From Gracilaria domingensis (taxonomy: Eukaryota; Rhodophyta; Florideophyceae; Gracilariales; Gracilariaceae), in the NCBI GenBank assembly GCA_022539475.1, contig VCMS01000012.1, positions 248,001-312,000 of the forward strand: DNA of 64,000 nt, given 5' to 3'. The position numbers and the translations under genes are program-made. This document shows positions 49,540 through 59,338 of this stretch, piece by piece. The first letter of the stretch is position 1. The number at the start of each line of letters is the position of its first letter. The notes below the pieces were generated by a model. That model saw only the letters and a list, made by a program, of their open reading frames with translations. It searched no databases and had not been told where the DNA came from.

Positions 49540-51765
49540 ATGAGTTTCGGAATGAAAACTGTAATCTTCGTTCTCAGTTCTGCCGCACTTTATGCTTCTG
49601 TAGTCGCCCTACAAAAGCCTGAGCGTCATTTTGGTTGCCCTCCTGGCAAGAACGTTTGCATCTACCCCATTGATGATGCTAACTTGCAGTGCGAAACATT
49701 CTTTGACTTCCAGGTTGCTCTTCACATTCCTGAGAATGCTGCAATCGAGAAAGATTTCCGTCGAGTTATGGACATCAAGCTGACTCTCCCATCAGGAGAT
49801 GTCCTCACTCCAGAGGCTCTTTTTGGGAAGGAACCTGAACTCCGAAACTGGACGCTTGAAGCGTTTGAGGATCAGGCTGATGAGACTCCTGAGGGCTTCA
49901 ACTCCTATGCTGTCATGTACCGTAACGTTATTATCGACAAGAAGTACGGTATGGGTCCTGTCAAGGTCACCGTCTTTACTCGCGGTGTCAACACCGAAGT
50001 CACTTACATCGTGCGTGAACCCACCAAGAGACGTGCCAAAAACGTCGTTCTCTTCGTTGGAGATGGTATGTCCCTGCCAATGATGGCCGCTGCTCGTCTC
50101 GTGTCCCGCGGCATGGTGCATGGCAAATACAAAGATCTTCTCCATATGGAAAAGATGCCGTACTTTGGTCTGCAGAACCCTTCTGGTGTTGATTCCATCA
50201 TCACGGATTCCGCCAACTCAGCCACATCCATGAACACCGGACAAAAATCCTCCGTCAATGCTCTTGGTGTTTATGCAGATTCTGGAAAAGATGACGACTT
50301 TGCACACCCGAAGCAGGAGACCATTGCCGAGCACATCAAGCGCAAGTTTGGTATGTCTGTTGGTGTCGTCACCACCGCTGAGATTCAGGACGCTACTCCG
50401 GCTGCCGTTTGGGCTCATGTCCGTCGTCGTGCTGAGAAGGCCGCCATTACTGCTCAGGCTATCAACGGCTGCCAGGACTGTGTTTTGCCCGTGCAACCCG
50501 ATGTCATCATGGGCGGTGGTGGAGAATATTTCAAGCCGGACAGCTCAGTCGATGGCTCTGACATGTACTCCAACTATTCTTCCAAGGGGTACACCGTCAC
50601 TCACACTCGGGCCGAAATGTTGGCTGCAGCCGAAGAGGCAAACACAAAGAAGCTTCTCACAGTCTCCCACAACGGCAACATGGAAGTTTGGCTTGACAGA
50701 AATGTATACATCGATAACATGGACGATGCTGACAACTCCCCAACTGCAGACGGTCCGGCTCCAGTTGATCAGCCCAACCTTGATGAGATGGTAATGTCCG
50801 CCATCAAAGTGCTCTCGAGGAACGAGAACGGTTTCTATCTCATGGTTGAGGCTGCCTCCATTGACAAATCTGCCCATCCACTCGATGTTCCACGTACTCT
50901 CTCTGATTTGATCGAATTGGATAACACTGTTGGTCAGGTCAAAGCCTGGGCCAAAGAAAATGGTGACGATACCCTCATTATTGCCACAGCTGACCACGGT
51001 CATGGTTTCGATGTTTTCGGTACGGTCGACACCAAGATCTGGGATGACGCCGTATCATCCAGTGAGGAGAAGCCTGTGCCTGATGTGGACAACTACTGCG
51101 GCGCGGTAGTCGACAATGACGGTACCGTTTTCAATGCGTCTGTGGAAGAGACATCTGGAATGACTATTCGTGAGTCTAACCGTGCGCGCCGTACTGCTAT
51201 TGGAACGTACGCAAACGCTGGTTATCCGGATTACATCGACAGTGATGGTGACGGTTTTCCGGATACTTGGGACGTGCGTACAACTCTTGCGGCTGGCATG
51301 AACAACTTCCCTGACCACACTGAAGACTACAAGGTGTCCACCTCCATCAAGAGACCTGCACTCCGCACTGAGCTCGGTTACTTCAACAATCCAGAGGATG
51401 ACGCGAGCGGAATTTTCCTTTCAGGTAACATTGGTCCGACTGTCTCCACCGGGGTACACACCATGCAGGACGTTGGTGTGTTTGGATATGGCCCGGGTGC
51501 TGAGAAGGTTGGGGGTATCATGGACAACACTGAAATCTTCCATATCATCGCTTCGGCCCTCGGTTTCGGCACTGACGGTGAGATGGATACGGACGAGCAT
51601 ATCTACAGCGATGTTGTGAAGTGCAAGCATGATGATGAGATATGCCACTGTGGCGAGGTTGCGGAAGGCCACACCTGCGCTTGTACCAGAAATGGTCCGA
51701 CATCATTCGTGTTGCCTACTACCAAGCTTTGCTACGTTAAGGACGGCAGCGTGATGCCGATGTAG
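49540..51765 (+). CDS. Secreted alkaline phosphatase, paralog without repeat array
   Basis: Close paralog of the gene at 29449-32010. The frame is open far upstream, but the ATG at 49540 (or 49552) gives a signal peptide (MKTVIFVLSSAALYASVVALQ) followed by the same mature start KPERHFGCPPGKNVC. 741 residues from 49540. Active-site landmarks: VVLFVGDGMS, TDSANSATSMNTG (nucleophile Ser224), EAASIDKSAHPLD, ATADHGHG, GVHTMQDVGVFGYGPGAE; a DSDGDGFPDTWD calcium-type motif; Cys-rich C terminus (CHCGEVAEGHTCAC). Where the paralog has its 127-residue array, this protein has only NWTLEAFEDQADETPEGFNSY. The nucleophile motif is more canonical here (DSANSAT) than in the paralog (DSANAGT). Secretion for phosphate acquisition is the likely role. 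Confidence 0.93.
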   Translation: MSFGMKTVIFVLSSAALYASVVALQKPERHFGCPPGKNVCIYPIDDANLQCETFFDFQVALHIPENAAIEKDFRRVMDIKLTLPSGDVLTPEALFGKEPELRNWTLEAFEDQADETPEGFNSYAVMYRNVIIDKKYGMGPVKVTVFTRGVNTEVTYIVREPTKRRAKNVVLFVGDGMSLPMMAAARLVSRGMVHGKYKDLLHMEKMPYFGLQNPSGVDSIITDSANSATSMNTGQKSSVNALGVYADSGKDDDFAHPKQETIAEHIKRKFGMSVGVVTTAEIQDATPAAVWAHVRRRAEKAAITAQAINGCQDCVLPVQPDVIMGGGGEYFKPDSSVDGSDMYSNYSSKGYTVTHTRAEMLAAAEEANTKKLLTVSHNGNMEVWLDRNVYIDNMDDADNSPTADGPAPVDQPNLDEMVMSAIKVLSRNENGFYLMVEAASIDKSAHPLDVPRTLSDLIELDNTVGQVKAWAKENGDDTLIIATADHGHGFDVFGTVDTKIWDDAVSSSEEKPVPDVDNYCGAVVDNDGTVFNASVEETSGMTIRESNRARRTAIGTYANAGYPDYIDSDGDGFPDTWDVRTTLAAGMNNFPDHTEDYKVSTSIKRPALRTELGYFNNPEDDASGIFLSGNIGPTVSTGVHTMQDVGVFGYGPGAEKVGGIMDNTEIFHIIASALGFGTDGEMDTDEHIYSDVVKCKHDDEICHCGEVAEGHTCACTRNGPTSFVLPTTKLCYVKDGSVMPM

Positions 51766-52036
51766 GGGAGATGTCTATTTATGCGGAGACACAAACTTTC
51801 GGACCCTAAAGAATGGCGTTCTGTTGATGGCTTCGCAAGTGTATCTATTGCGCGGAGAGACGCAAGATCATAATTATGCATATGGTGCGAGAAAGCTCTT
51901 CTTGGGCAAGCAATTGACCAAAAGGTGCTTTACCAAGGGTACGACGGTACCAGTAAATAACCAATTTGGGACAGCATGGATTGTTCTTCGCAGGTCGGGC
52001 GTGTTTCTCACTGATTTGAACTGTTCAGAGTCTGAG

Positions 52037-52065
52037 CAACAGCGTCTGAACTTCAGACGCTGTTG
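52037..52065. terminator. Perfect hairpin followed by a T run
   Basis: 14-bp arms (CAACAGCGTCTGAA and its complement) separated by one base and followed by TTTTT. It looks like a bacterial terminator, but in a nuclear genome it is more likely an RNA 3'-end structure or foldback. It lies 270 bp past the phosphatase stop. Confidence 0.4.
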
Positions 52066-52331
52066 TTTTTGATGTGGCAGTAGAAAGTCATGTAACATGG
52101 TGGCAGAAGGGACAGAAGGCTGCTTTTTCGGAGGCGCTTTCTAGTACCCATGCTGACAGCCGAGAGAACTGAGAGAGGATTGCTAAGACACCACAACTTC
52201 TTAATTTCGTATCCATGCTTACAAACTCTATTTCCTGAGATGAAGTCGTTAACTTAAGGATGACTTTCCTCAAGGAGTCGCACAGCTGCGGGCTGGTTAC
52301 TAGGTTCTCGAACGAACGGTTCACCGTTGGC

Positions 52332-52525
52332 TGACATCGAAACAGAAATGAAACCAAATGACGAGGTTTGGGGGAAAACGCAAAATTGATCAAACATCGT
52401 TATGACCACCATCATGTACCGACGGTAATGACATCGAAACAGAAATGAAACCAAATGACGAGGTTTGGGGGAAAACGCAAAATTGATCAAACATCGTTAT
52501 GACCACCATCATGTACCGACGGTAA
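52332..52525 (+). repeat. Exact tandem duplication, 97-bp period
   Basis: Copies 52332-52428 and 52429-52525 are identical base for base, each ending in TACCGACGGTAA. The identity shows a very recent duplication or gene conversion. Confidence 0.95.
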
Positions 52526-53026
52526 TGCAAGGTGCGTTAAGATGCGCAACCGTGTCACCGATTCGGAAGGACACCACTTCCAAAGCTGCGCGTTTATGTC
52601 ATACAGTATACCGCTGTAACCAACTGAACAGTCTATTTATCTACAGGAGTTCTACCATAGGTCATGATGAAGCATCGAAAGGATAGATGATAATGATGAA
52701 CGCACTTTATTCTATATGTTCACACGGATCAAAATAGACCGGTGGCTCCTACAGGAGCAGGCTGAAGGATAGAAAGAGCGTATGTGTCCATGAAATGATA
52801 ACGCATTTTCCACGAACGACTTTTGCCCGGGTTCATCTCTAGTTGAGTCCCGACGGCACGTCAGACAAGGCTGTATGTCTCATTTCTAACGCACTATTGT
52901 CCAGCACTACGACCAGACCCAGGAACCAACTGACCTGGTGTAGAAATTCAAAAACCTATCTAGGCTGGCAACTCTTTTTGTTCAACAAGGGCACTACAAA
53001 GCTTTGGCTCATGAAGGATTGAATGC

Positions 53027-56000
53027 TCAATGTCGCCCACGACGAGTTAAAGAACGTGGCTTTTCTTCAGCACGAACCAGCCCTTTGCTCTCCTCCGAGT
53101 TACCTCGACCCGACAAACCGTAATTGCAGAAGTAAGGAAACCAATATCTTCTGCTGGGCTGCGCGTTGCTCGACGAATCGCGACTTCTGGAACTTCTTTG
53201 TCCTTCAACTTCCTCGTTTGAAGGGTTTGACGACGTACTAGAACTACTAGAAGAGCTTTCCTTTGTCTCGCTGCCGCCTTCACTATATGATTCTTGACTG
53301 CGTGTAGAAGAGTACTCTGAAGATGGTATGGAAAACGCATCTGGGAAGGCGCTGTCGCTGTCATCTGATAATGAAGTAGCGTCGTCGTCGTTGGAACGCC
53401 TGTTTCTTTGATCTTCAGACGAAGTGCAAGTTTCTTCCGACTCTGAGCTTGCACTCTGTCTCTGTTTCCACCATCTCCAAGGCCGAGAAGTCTTCAATGT
53501 TCTGGAGGACCTGTGCTTGCTTCTCCTACGCCGATTGCGGCTTTTCCCGTAGCTACCAGACGGGCTCACATCACTGCATTCTGTCGATGAGCTTTGCCTT
53601 GTGTCATCAGAAGTGGCGCTTTCACACTCGTCTGTTTCGCTGCTAGAACATGAAGTTAGTGAATGGGTACTCTTGGATGGCGCAATGCTTCTCGCTGAGT
53701 CCGTTTTAGTATCTCCTCTTGTGCGTGAGCTGTTTTGAACCTCTGCGGTGGTCTTCGCCAACGGTGCCTGAACATATCTACTCCCTAACCATGAAGGAAG
53801 CCATGCAGAACGTGTGATATTATTCTTCAGGAGTTCAGGTGCGGCTTCCGCTTCCGTGTTAGAATCTCGGGCCGGTCCGAGTATTAAATTGTCATGATCA
53901 CCTCCGGCATCACTGCTTGAACTGCTTGAACCGCTTGTGTCATCTTCACCGCCACTATATTCTTCATCAGCTGAGCTTTTAGAACTTTCGTTTTCAGAAC
54001 TTTCATCTTCAGAGCTTTCACTGTCACTTGCTTGATCTGAACTATCAGTGTCTTGATAGTCGGACCCGTCTTCGCTGAGCGAACGATCCTCCTCCGTTAG
54101 CGAACAATATTCATCTTCACTGTATTCATCATCACTACCCTCTGAGTCTGCATCTGAACTCAGGTGCTCAGTTGTAACATATTCTAGCCAAGGAATTCGC
54201 CTTTGCGCACCTTGGGCCAGTTGAGTACATGTCGCAGATGACGCGCTTCGTGGGGGTCCAGTGATAGAAATGTTCTCGTTGCTCATCTCTTTGCCCGGCG
54301 ACTCACGACCATTTCGCAATTGACCGATTCCTGTGTCTTTCGCAATCGCGTTACGGCAATTCTCTTGATCACCATGTGTGTTCGATTCTGCTCGATGATG
54401 AACATTGTGGTCTACTGCATCGGTCTGTAGGATCTTCGTGCGTAATGTGCTCGAGGCCGAAACGAACCCGCCATCGTCATTCTCGTTCACTTCTGTTCCT
54501 GATATTTCAGAGTCTTCTAAAGAACCTCCATCAGCTTTAGATGCTTCACTGTATTTGGGTTGACCAATTGTTGATCTACCAACGAAGGGAGGCTGCAAGG
54601 GAGCTTCTTCACGCTCAGTAGAATTGGATACTATATCATGATTGGGTGATTCAACGCAACCTTTGCTTCTGTACTTCCTCAACACCACTTGAAGCACTGC
54701 AACGATAATCTCCGCTGCAGTACATGCATGTCGATAGGCTCTGTTGATAGGGTATGTGCACTTCGGCTCCACTGAAACAAACGGAGCATTGAAAGTTGCA
54801 TCATCGTAGTGAATATAGAAGGAGAACGGTAAATCAATGACACTCTGAGCTATAGACTTGTTACTCGCAGTTGACCTCCTCCCAAGAATGTACTGTAACG
54901 GGTTCACAACCTTCTGTTGATTAATACCATTGCGTGAGATCGCCTTTGACTTTTCGCGGGCGTCGAAGGAGCAGCTTTCGAGTAGCTGTTTGAGCGATGG
55001 ACTGCACATCACAATGCTTGCGAACGACTCACTTAGCTCCGAAACGAACATCTTGGTAACAGTGGTTACAGCGTGTCGCCCAGAGGAGGACTTTCCCCAC
55101 GCGCCTTGCCATTCACCTGGAACGACGCGAAACGCACCGTACCAATGTAGAACATCTTCTGTCACTTCGTTGTCTTCTAGAAGTTCGATACCAGAACACA
55201 GGGCCACCCGCTCCATAAAAACCAAAGCACCGGTTCGGCACAAACGATAAAACTCTGCTCTTTGTCGCAACGCATGGCTAAACTTTCGAATTTGTTCATC
55301 CCCGGGCACCCAAAATGTTCGCGAGTTCAGCAAACGCAGAGGAGAAAACTGTAGCAAACTGATGTTGTCTACCTTAACCAAAAACACTTGTAGTTCTCTG
55401 GCCTCCGCAGCAACAAAATTGTAAAGGCTTCTGTTAATGGCAGACAGGATTTCCGCCTCCTCGATTTTCGAGAATCCCCGCTCACTTGTCGAAAGTTCGT
55501 ACGAGAGACGAGCAATGCATCCCACACCTTCGTATGAGGTTGCCAAACTTTGACAATCACGCAGTTCATAAATCAAGGCTTCGGCGATGTGTGTTACTGC
55601 ATCAACTTTTTGTCTAATTCTTGGCACTCCGATTTGAGAGAGTATAGTCCACAGTTTCGTTACGTATGCCACCGCATTTTCTTGCTGCTGATCTTCACGT
55701 TGTATGCTGGAAATGACGGTTGAATCGTTTGCCCCATGTCCATACTCTGGCTTGTTGTAGGAAGAGAAATGGTGCGTAGAGTGAATGCTTGTGAAGGCAC
55801 ATTCTTCAAACCCAAACCAAGAACCTGGGTTGGTCAGTAAGACATCGGCATGCTGAAGGCATTCGTTTGGATCAGATGGCCGAGCAGCTTGACCAAGAAA
55901 GGCAAGCCCAGGTCCTTCTAAGCAAAGCTTAATACCATTAGCATCACACAGACGACGAATAGACGACAAGTTGGCAGTGATTGCTGAGTCGTATGAGGCG

Positions 56001-56962
56001 TACATTACGATTAGGGTTGGTGTAGAAACCCAGTGGTGGTCAGACCCTTCTAACACAGCCTCCAAGGAGCCCTTAATACTATCCGCAGAATCCCCAACAA
56101 CGGTGAGCACTTCGGCGTCACCAGTAACTGCCTCGCGCCACGTCTCAAGGAATTGAATATGATCACCTTTTAAGTTGCCTTCTTCTCCTTTGGTTGCAGG
56201 TACAATGGGTTCTTGATCGATCTGAAACCCTGCTTTTTCCGTAGCTAGAATAATAACGGGGTAACGATAGCCCTCTTCGGGCTTTGAACGGAGCTTACGA
56301 ACGTATTCTGTCACAGCGTCCTGCGCAATTGCCTTCCGGGCATTCTGTGGATCCGACCAAACTAGGACGTCAGTTACATCTAGGAGAACGAAGAGGAAAC
56401 GAAAGCGAGCGAGTTAGTGGATTGCCAACAAACCCGATCACAACCATGACGGTTATGGAAACAAAAGCGAAAACTTACAGCTTCTCATGTCCTCGTCTTC
56501 GCACCGTTCATCTTTCAAAAGCTCGTATATAGCATTGGAAACCGAGCGTCTAAGATCAAGCAAATAACGTTGTCTAGCCCTCGGGGATAAACCGCTTTTC
56601 GTCTGGGCTGTTACAGCTTCAGCACGAGAAATCTCAGATTCAAGGGCTTTCCATTCAAGCCTTTTAGCAACGCCGTCTTTCATATGCATCCCTACAGTGA
56701 ACTGTGGAAGGTCTGATTGAGACGGTGGTTTCACAGCCGCAGCTTCAAGAAACGATCGCAGGTGATTCACGATTGGCTCTTCCCGCGTGAGAGAGTTAGG
56801 CGTTGAGGAGAAGCGGCGGCCAGGTGCACCCCGAATACTGGCGCAACATGTGCTAGTTTTAGCCGCCTGGGCAGACACGGCTGGTTCAGAATGTGGGAAG
56901 GTAGTTATCGGAAATACCGCCGGCGCAGCCATGTCGACGGCACGGAGGCCGAAGCGCGGCAT
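53027..56962 (-). CDS. PDXDC1-like PLP-fold protein with Ser/acidic tail, two exons
   Basis: Related to animal PDXDC1, a group II decarboxylase-like protein of uncertain activity. Exons on the minus strand: 56962-56479 and 56379-53027; spliced length 1278 residues. The join gives DMRSYVTDVLVWSDPQNARK. The first ATG (56962) yields a presequence-like N terminus with GRRFSSTPNS, suggesting mitochondria; an ATG at 56932 is also possible. PLP-fold region: PTLIVMYASYDSA, SIRRLCDANGIKLCLEGPGLAFLG, then ADVLLTNPGSWFGFEECA. The last aligns with PDXDC1 TPGPWLGLPA, where active decarboxylases have the PLP lysine. No Lys is visible there, so it may be non-catalytic. Roughly the last 500 residues are Ser/Asp/Glu-rich, then Ser/Arg-rich. 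The tail may be disordered and phosphorylated. Confidence 0.8.
56380..56478 (-). other. Intron of the PDXDC1-like gene (99 nt)
   Basis: GTAAGT donor after AGAAGCT and a TCCTAG acceptor before ATGTAACTGAC, phase 1. Without it the upstream exon runs into a stop. Confidence 0.85.
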
Positions 56963-57315
56963 GTACACACTGTTGGTACTCGCGGACGGTCGTGTATATG
57001 ATTTTGGCGCCCTGCTCCGGCGGAGATTAGTGCAAAGTTATGGGTGAAAGAGGGGGAAAAAAGGTCGTTGCATTCATGTGAGCATGATAGACAGAGAGCT
57101 TCGCGAGAGTTTGGGAAAATTCGAAGGGCGGACAGCACGGAAGGTGTGTCAGCACGAAGCAGCGAGAGTGAACTGAAAATTAAGAAGGGGCGGTAACGGA
57201 GTGGAGTGTGAGTTTGTTAGATATGATGAGAGGAACACGGCGCATGGAGGCACCGTGGATGGCGTTGGTGCGGTGGTTTGGATTGGGGGTGTACAAAGAA
57301 TTGTTACAACGGGTG
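56963..57315. other. Spacer
   Basis: About 350 bp upstream of the PDXDC1-like gene and downstream of the LRR gene (both minus strand). Nothing recognised. Confidence 0.5.
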
Positions 57316-58089
57316 CTATTCGTACATGACGTGCACGAGTTTGTATCTGAGGCCCGGGAAGGAACGAGTGAGTTCAAGTATGTAGTGACGAGGAAAGCGG
57401 TTGTTCGAAACCTGCAATGTGAAGTCATTCGCGCGTTGCACGAGATCGAGCAGCTCCGATGGCAAGAAGGTGAGCCGACAGCTGTTGAGCACGAGCGTGT
57501 TAAGGCTCGGTAGGGCGGTTACCTGCGTGGGAAGAGTTTCGAGGGGATTGTGCTCTAGATTGAGATTCTTCAAGGAAGGTAGACGGAATACGACAGGGGG
57601 AATGGTGCGAAATTGATTGTTTGATAGATCTAGCAGCACGAGACTAGAGCAGGCGCTAATGCAATCGGGCAGCTGCTGCAGATGGTTGTGATCGAGATGG
57701 AGCACCCGCAGTTCGGCAAACTCGGCAATGGCGTAGGGCAAACGGCGGAAGGAGGAATTGCCCAACACGAGACGCCTCAAGAAGCAGAACTGCGCGGGCA
57801 AGCAGGCGCGTCTCGCATGCTGCGTGCGGAACGACGGCACGTTGCGAACGTCGATGGGGGAGAGAACCCAGGCGCGCCACAGCTCGCTCAGCGCGGCGAC
57901 GCGGCGATGCACGCACAGCGGCGCGTCGCGCGGAAACACCGGCTGCAGCAGCTGCAGCAAGCGCGGCAGCGACACGCGGTGCAGCACGAGCTGGCGGACG
58001 TCGGCGGGCAGATTCGCCCAGTCGAAGCGCGGCGGGGGCGGCGGCGACGCGGCGGCGGGAGCAGACGGCGGCGACCGAGGCGGCGGCAT
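57316..58089 (-). CDS. F-box-like / leucine-rich repeat protein 1
   Basis: 257 residues from the ATG at 58089 (MPPPRSPPSAP). Another ATG at 58350 is in frame but would add 87 Arg/Ala-rich residues encoded by the GC-rich promoter, so it is rejected. After a Pro-rich start comes an F-box-like helix pair (FDWANLPADVRQLVLHRVSLPRLLQLL), then leucine-rich repeats: FRRLPYAIAEFAELRVLHLDHNHL, QLPDCISACSSLVLLDLSNNQF, TIPPVVFRLPSLKNLNLEHNPL, TLPTQVTALPSLNTLVLNSCRL. These are the LP..I..L..L..L.L..N.L type. An F-box would make it a substrate adaptor of an SCF ubiquitin ligase, but the match is weak. The divergent neighbour at 58518 is a paralog. Confidence 0.75.
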   Translation of the reverse strand: MPPPRSPPSAPAAASPPPPPRFDWANLPADVRQLVLHRVSLPRLLQLLQPVFPRDAPLCVHRRVAALSELWRAWVLSPIDVRNVPSFRTQHARRACLPAQFCFLRRLVLGNSSFRRLPYAIAEFAELRVLHLDHNHLQQLPDCISACSSLVLLDLSNNQFRTIPPVVFRLPSLKNLNLEHNPLETLPTQVTALPSLNTLVLNSCRLTFLPSELLDLVQRANDFTLQVSNNRFPRHYILELTRSFPGLRYKLVHVMYE

Positions 58090-58517
58090 CGCGACGCAGC
58101 GGCACCGCGACGCAGCGGTGGCGGGTTGGCGGCGCCAGCGCACAGTGCGCGGTAATGGGCGGCGCGCGTAACGGTGGCGCGCGCGTGCGCGCGACCCGCG
58201 CCGCGGCGCGCCACGCCACGCGCGGCACGTCAGCGCGGCACGAGCTTTCCGCCGCCGCCAGCGCGTCCGCGCCGCAGCCAATGGTGCGCGCGCGCGCCAC
58301 GCGCGGCGCACGCACGCGCGATGCGCTGGCGCCAGTGCATCGCGTTGCATCCGCGGCTCCGCTCTTCTTCCACTGCCCCCCTTGCCACCCCGCCTCCTTC
58401 ACCATCGCCCATAAGGCGCGCGCCCGCCCGCCCCGCCCGCCCCGCCGGCATCCCCCCGCCCCCCTCCCCACACCCCCACACCCCCGCCAACGGCCGCATC
58501 GCCCCTTCATCGCCGCC
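58090..58517. promoter_or_regulatory. GC-rich bidirectional promoter of the LRR pair
   Basis: About 430 bp shared by two divergent paralogs. Very CpG-rich on the left (runs of GCGCGC), then C-rich (CCCGCCCGCCCC, CACACCCCC) on the right before the second gene. No TATA box seen. Confidence 0.6.
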
Positions 58518-59249
58518 ATGCCTCCTCTCCAACCCCAACTGACCGACCTCCCCCTCGACGTCCGTCTGCTCATTCTGCAGCGCCTCCCCCTCTCGGACGC
58601 GCTCAGCTTCAGCGCCGCGCTCCCCGACCGCCACCACTCGCGGCTGCTGCGCCAGCGCGTCGCCCGTCTGCGCCCGCTGCGCGATGCGTGGATTCGCTCC
58701 GCGCCCGGCGTCCGTCTCTTTCGCGACGAGCCGCATCTTCGGACCCGTCAACAGCGCGCCGCTCTCTCGCCAGCGCTCTTCTCCCGAATCAAGGTGCTCC
58801 GCTGCAACTCCCCCCTCGCCGACCTCAGCGCTGTATCAGAGCTGCGCGAGCTGCAGTTGCTCGACCTGTCGCACTGTCGCCTCCGCCGTATTCCCGCCGA
58901 AATTCGCTACTGTACCCGCCTCCGCTTCCTCAACCTCTCGCACAACAACCTCAACGCCTTTCCTACCGCCGTACTCCTTCTGCCAAAGCTCGAGACTCTG
59001 CTGCTGCACTTTAATAACATCCCAGAACTGCCGTCCGACTGGGGCAATGTACCATATTTACATCGATTAGGCTTGCATGGATGTGGCGTGCAGAGGCCGC
59101 TACCCGACCAACTATGCCGCATGTTAGGAACCTACACTGAACACAGAGCCTCGCGCTCAGCCAACATGCGCGGACACGGTCTGGATGACACCTGCATCAT
59201 CGCCTTGTTCAGAAGGTTCCCGAACCTCACCAGCTCGCTCATAGTGTAA
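58518..59249 (+). CDS. F-box-like / leucine-rich repeat protein 2
   Basis: 243 residues from the ATG at 58518 (MPPLQPQLTDLPLDVR). The frame is open upstream to 58155, but that part is translated promoter. F-box-like helix LTDLPLDVRLLILQRLPLSDAL, then a region aligning with its neighbour (RDAWIRSAPGVRLF against WRAWVLSPIDVRNV). Leucine-rich repeats: LRELQLLDLSHCRLRRIPAEIR, RLRFLNLSHNNLNAFPTAVL, KLETLLLHFNNIPELPSDW. The C terminus (ACIIALFRRFPNL-like: CIIALFRRFPNLTSSL) matches the neighbour's YILELTRSFPGLRYKL. The two arose by inverted duplication and have since diverged strongly. Confidence 0.75.
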   Translation: MPPLQPQLTDLPLDVRLLILQRLPLSDALSFSAALPDRHHSRLLRQRVARLRPLRDAWIRSAPGVRLFRDEPHLRTRQQRAALSPALFSRIKVLRCNSPLADLSAVSELRELQLLDLSHCRLRRIPAEIRYCTRLRFLNLSHNNLNAFPTAVLLLPKLETLLLHFNNIPELPSDWGNVPYLHRLGLHGCGVQRPLPDQLCRMLGTYTEHRASRSANMRGHGLDDTCIIALFRRFPNLTSSLIV

Positions 59250-59338
59250 CTGCTTAGTAAACTAACCGCAATCAACTCGTCTTGTACACCATGTCCCATT
59301 CTGCGAGCACCCGCACCCAGCTTACGATTCTCCTTTTC

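Larger units (their letters stand above)
51766..53026. other. Convergent spacer with hairpin and exact tandem duplication
   Basis: Lies between the 3' ends of alkaline phosphatase 2 and the PDXDC1-like gene. Contains the hairpin 52037-52065 and the exact 97-bp tandem duplication 52332-52525. No gene recognised. Confidence 0.65.

Noticed and set aside
58090..58350. Longer start of LRR protein 1 at 58350
   Set aside because: The added 87 residues are Arg/Ala-rich translation of a CpG-rich shared promoter with no paralog counterpart.
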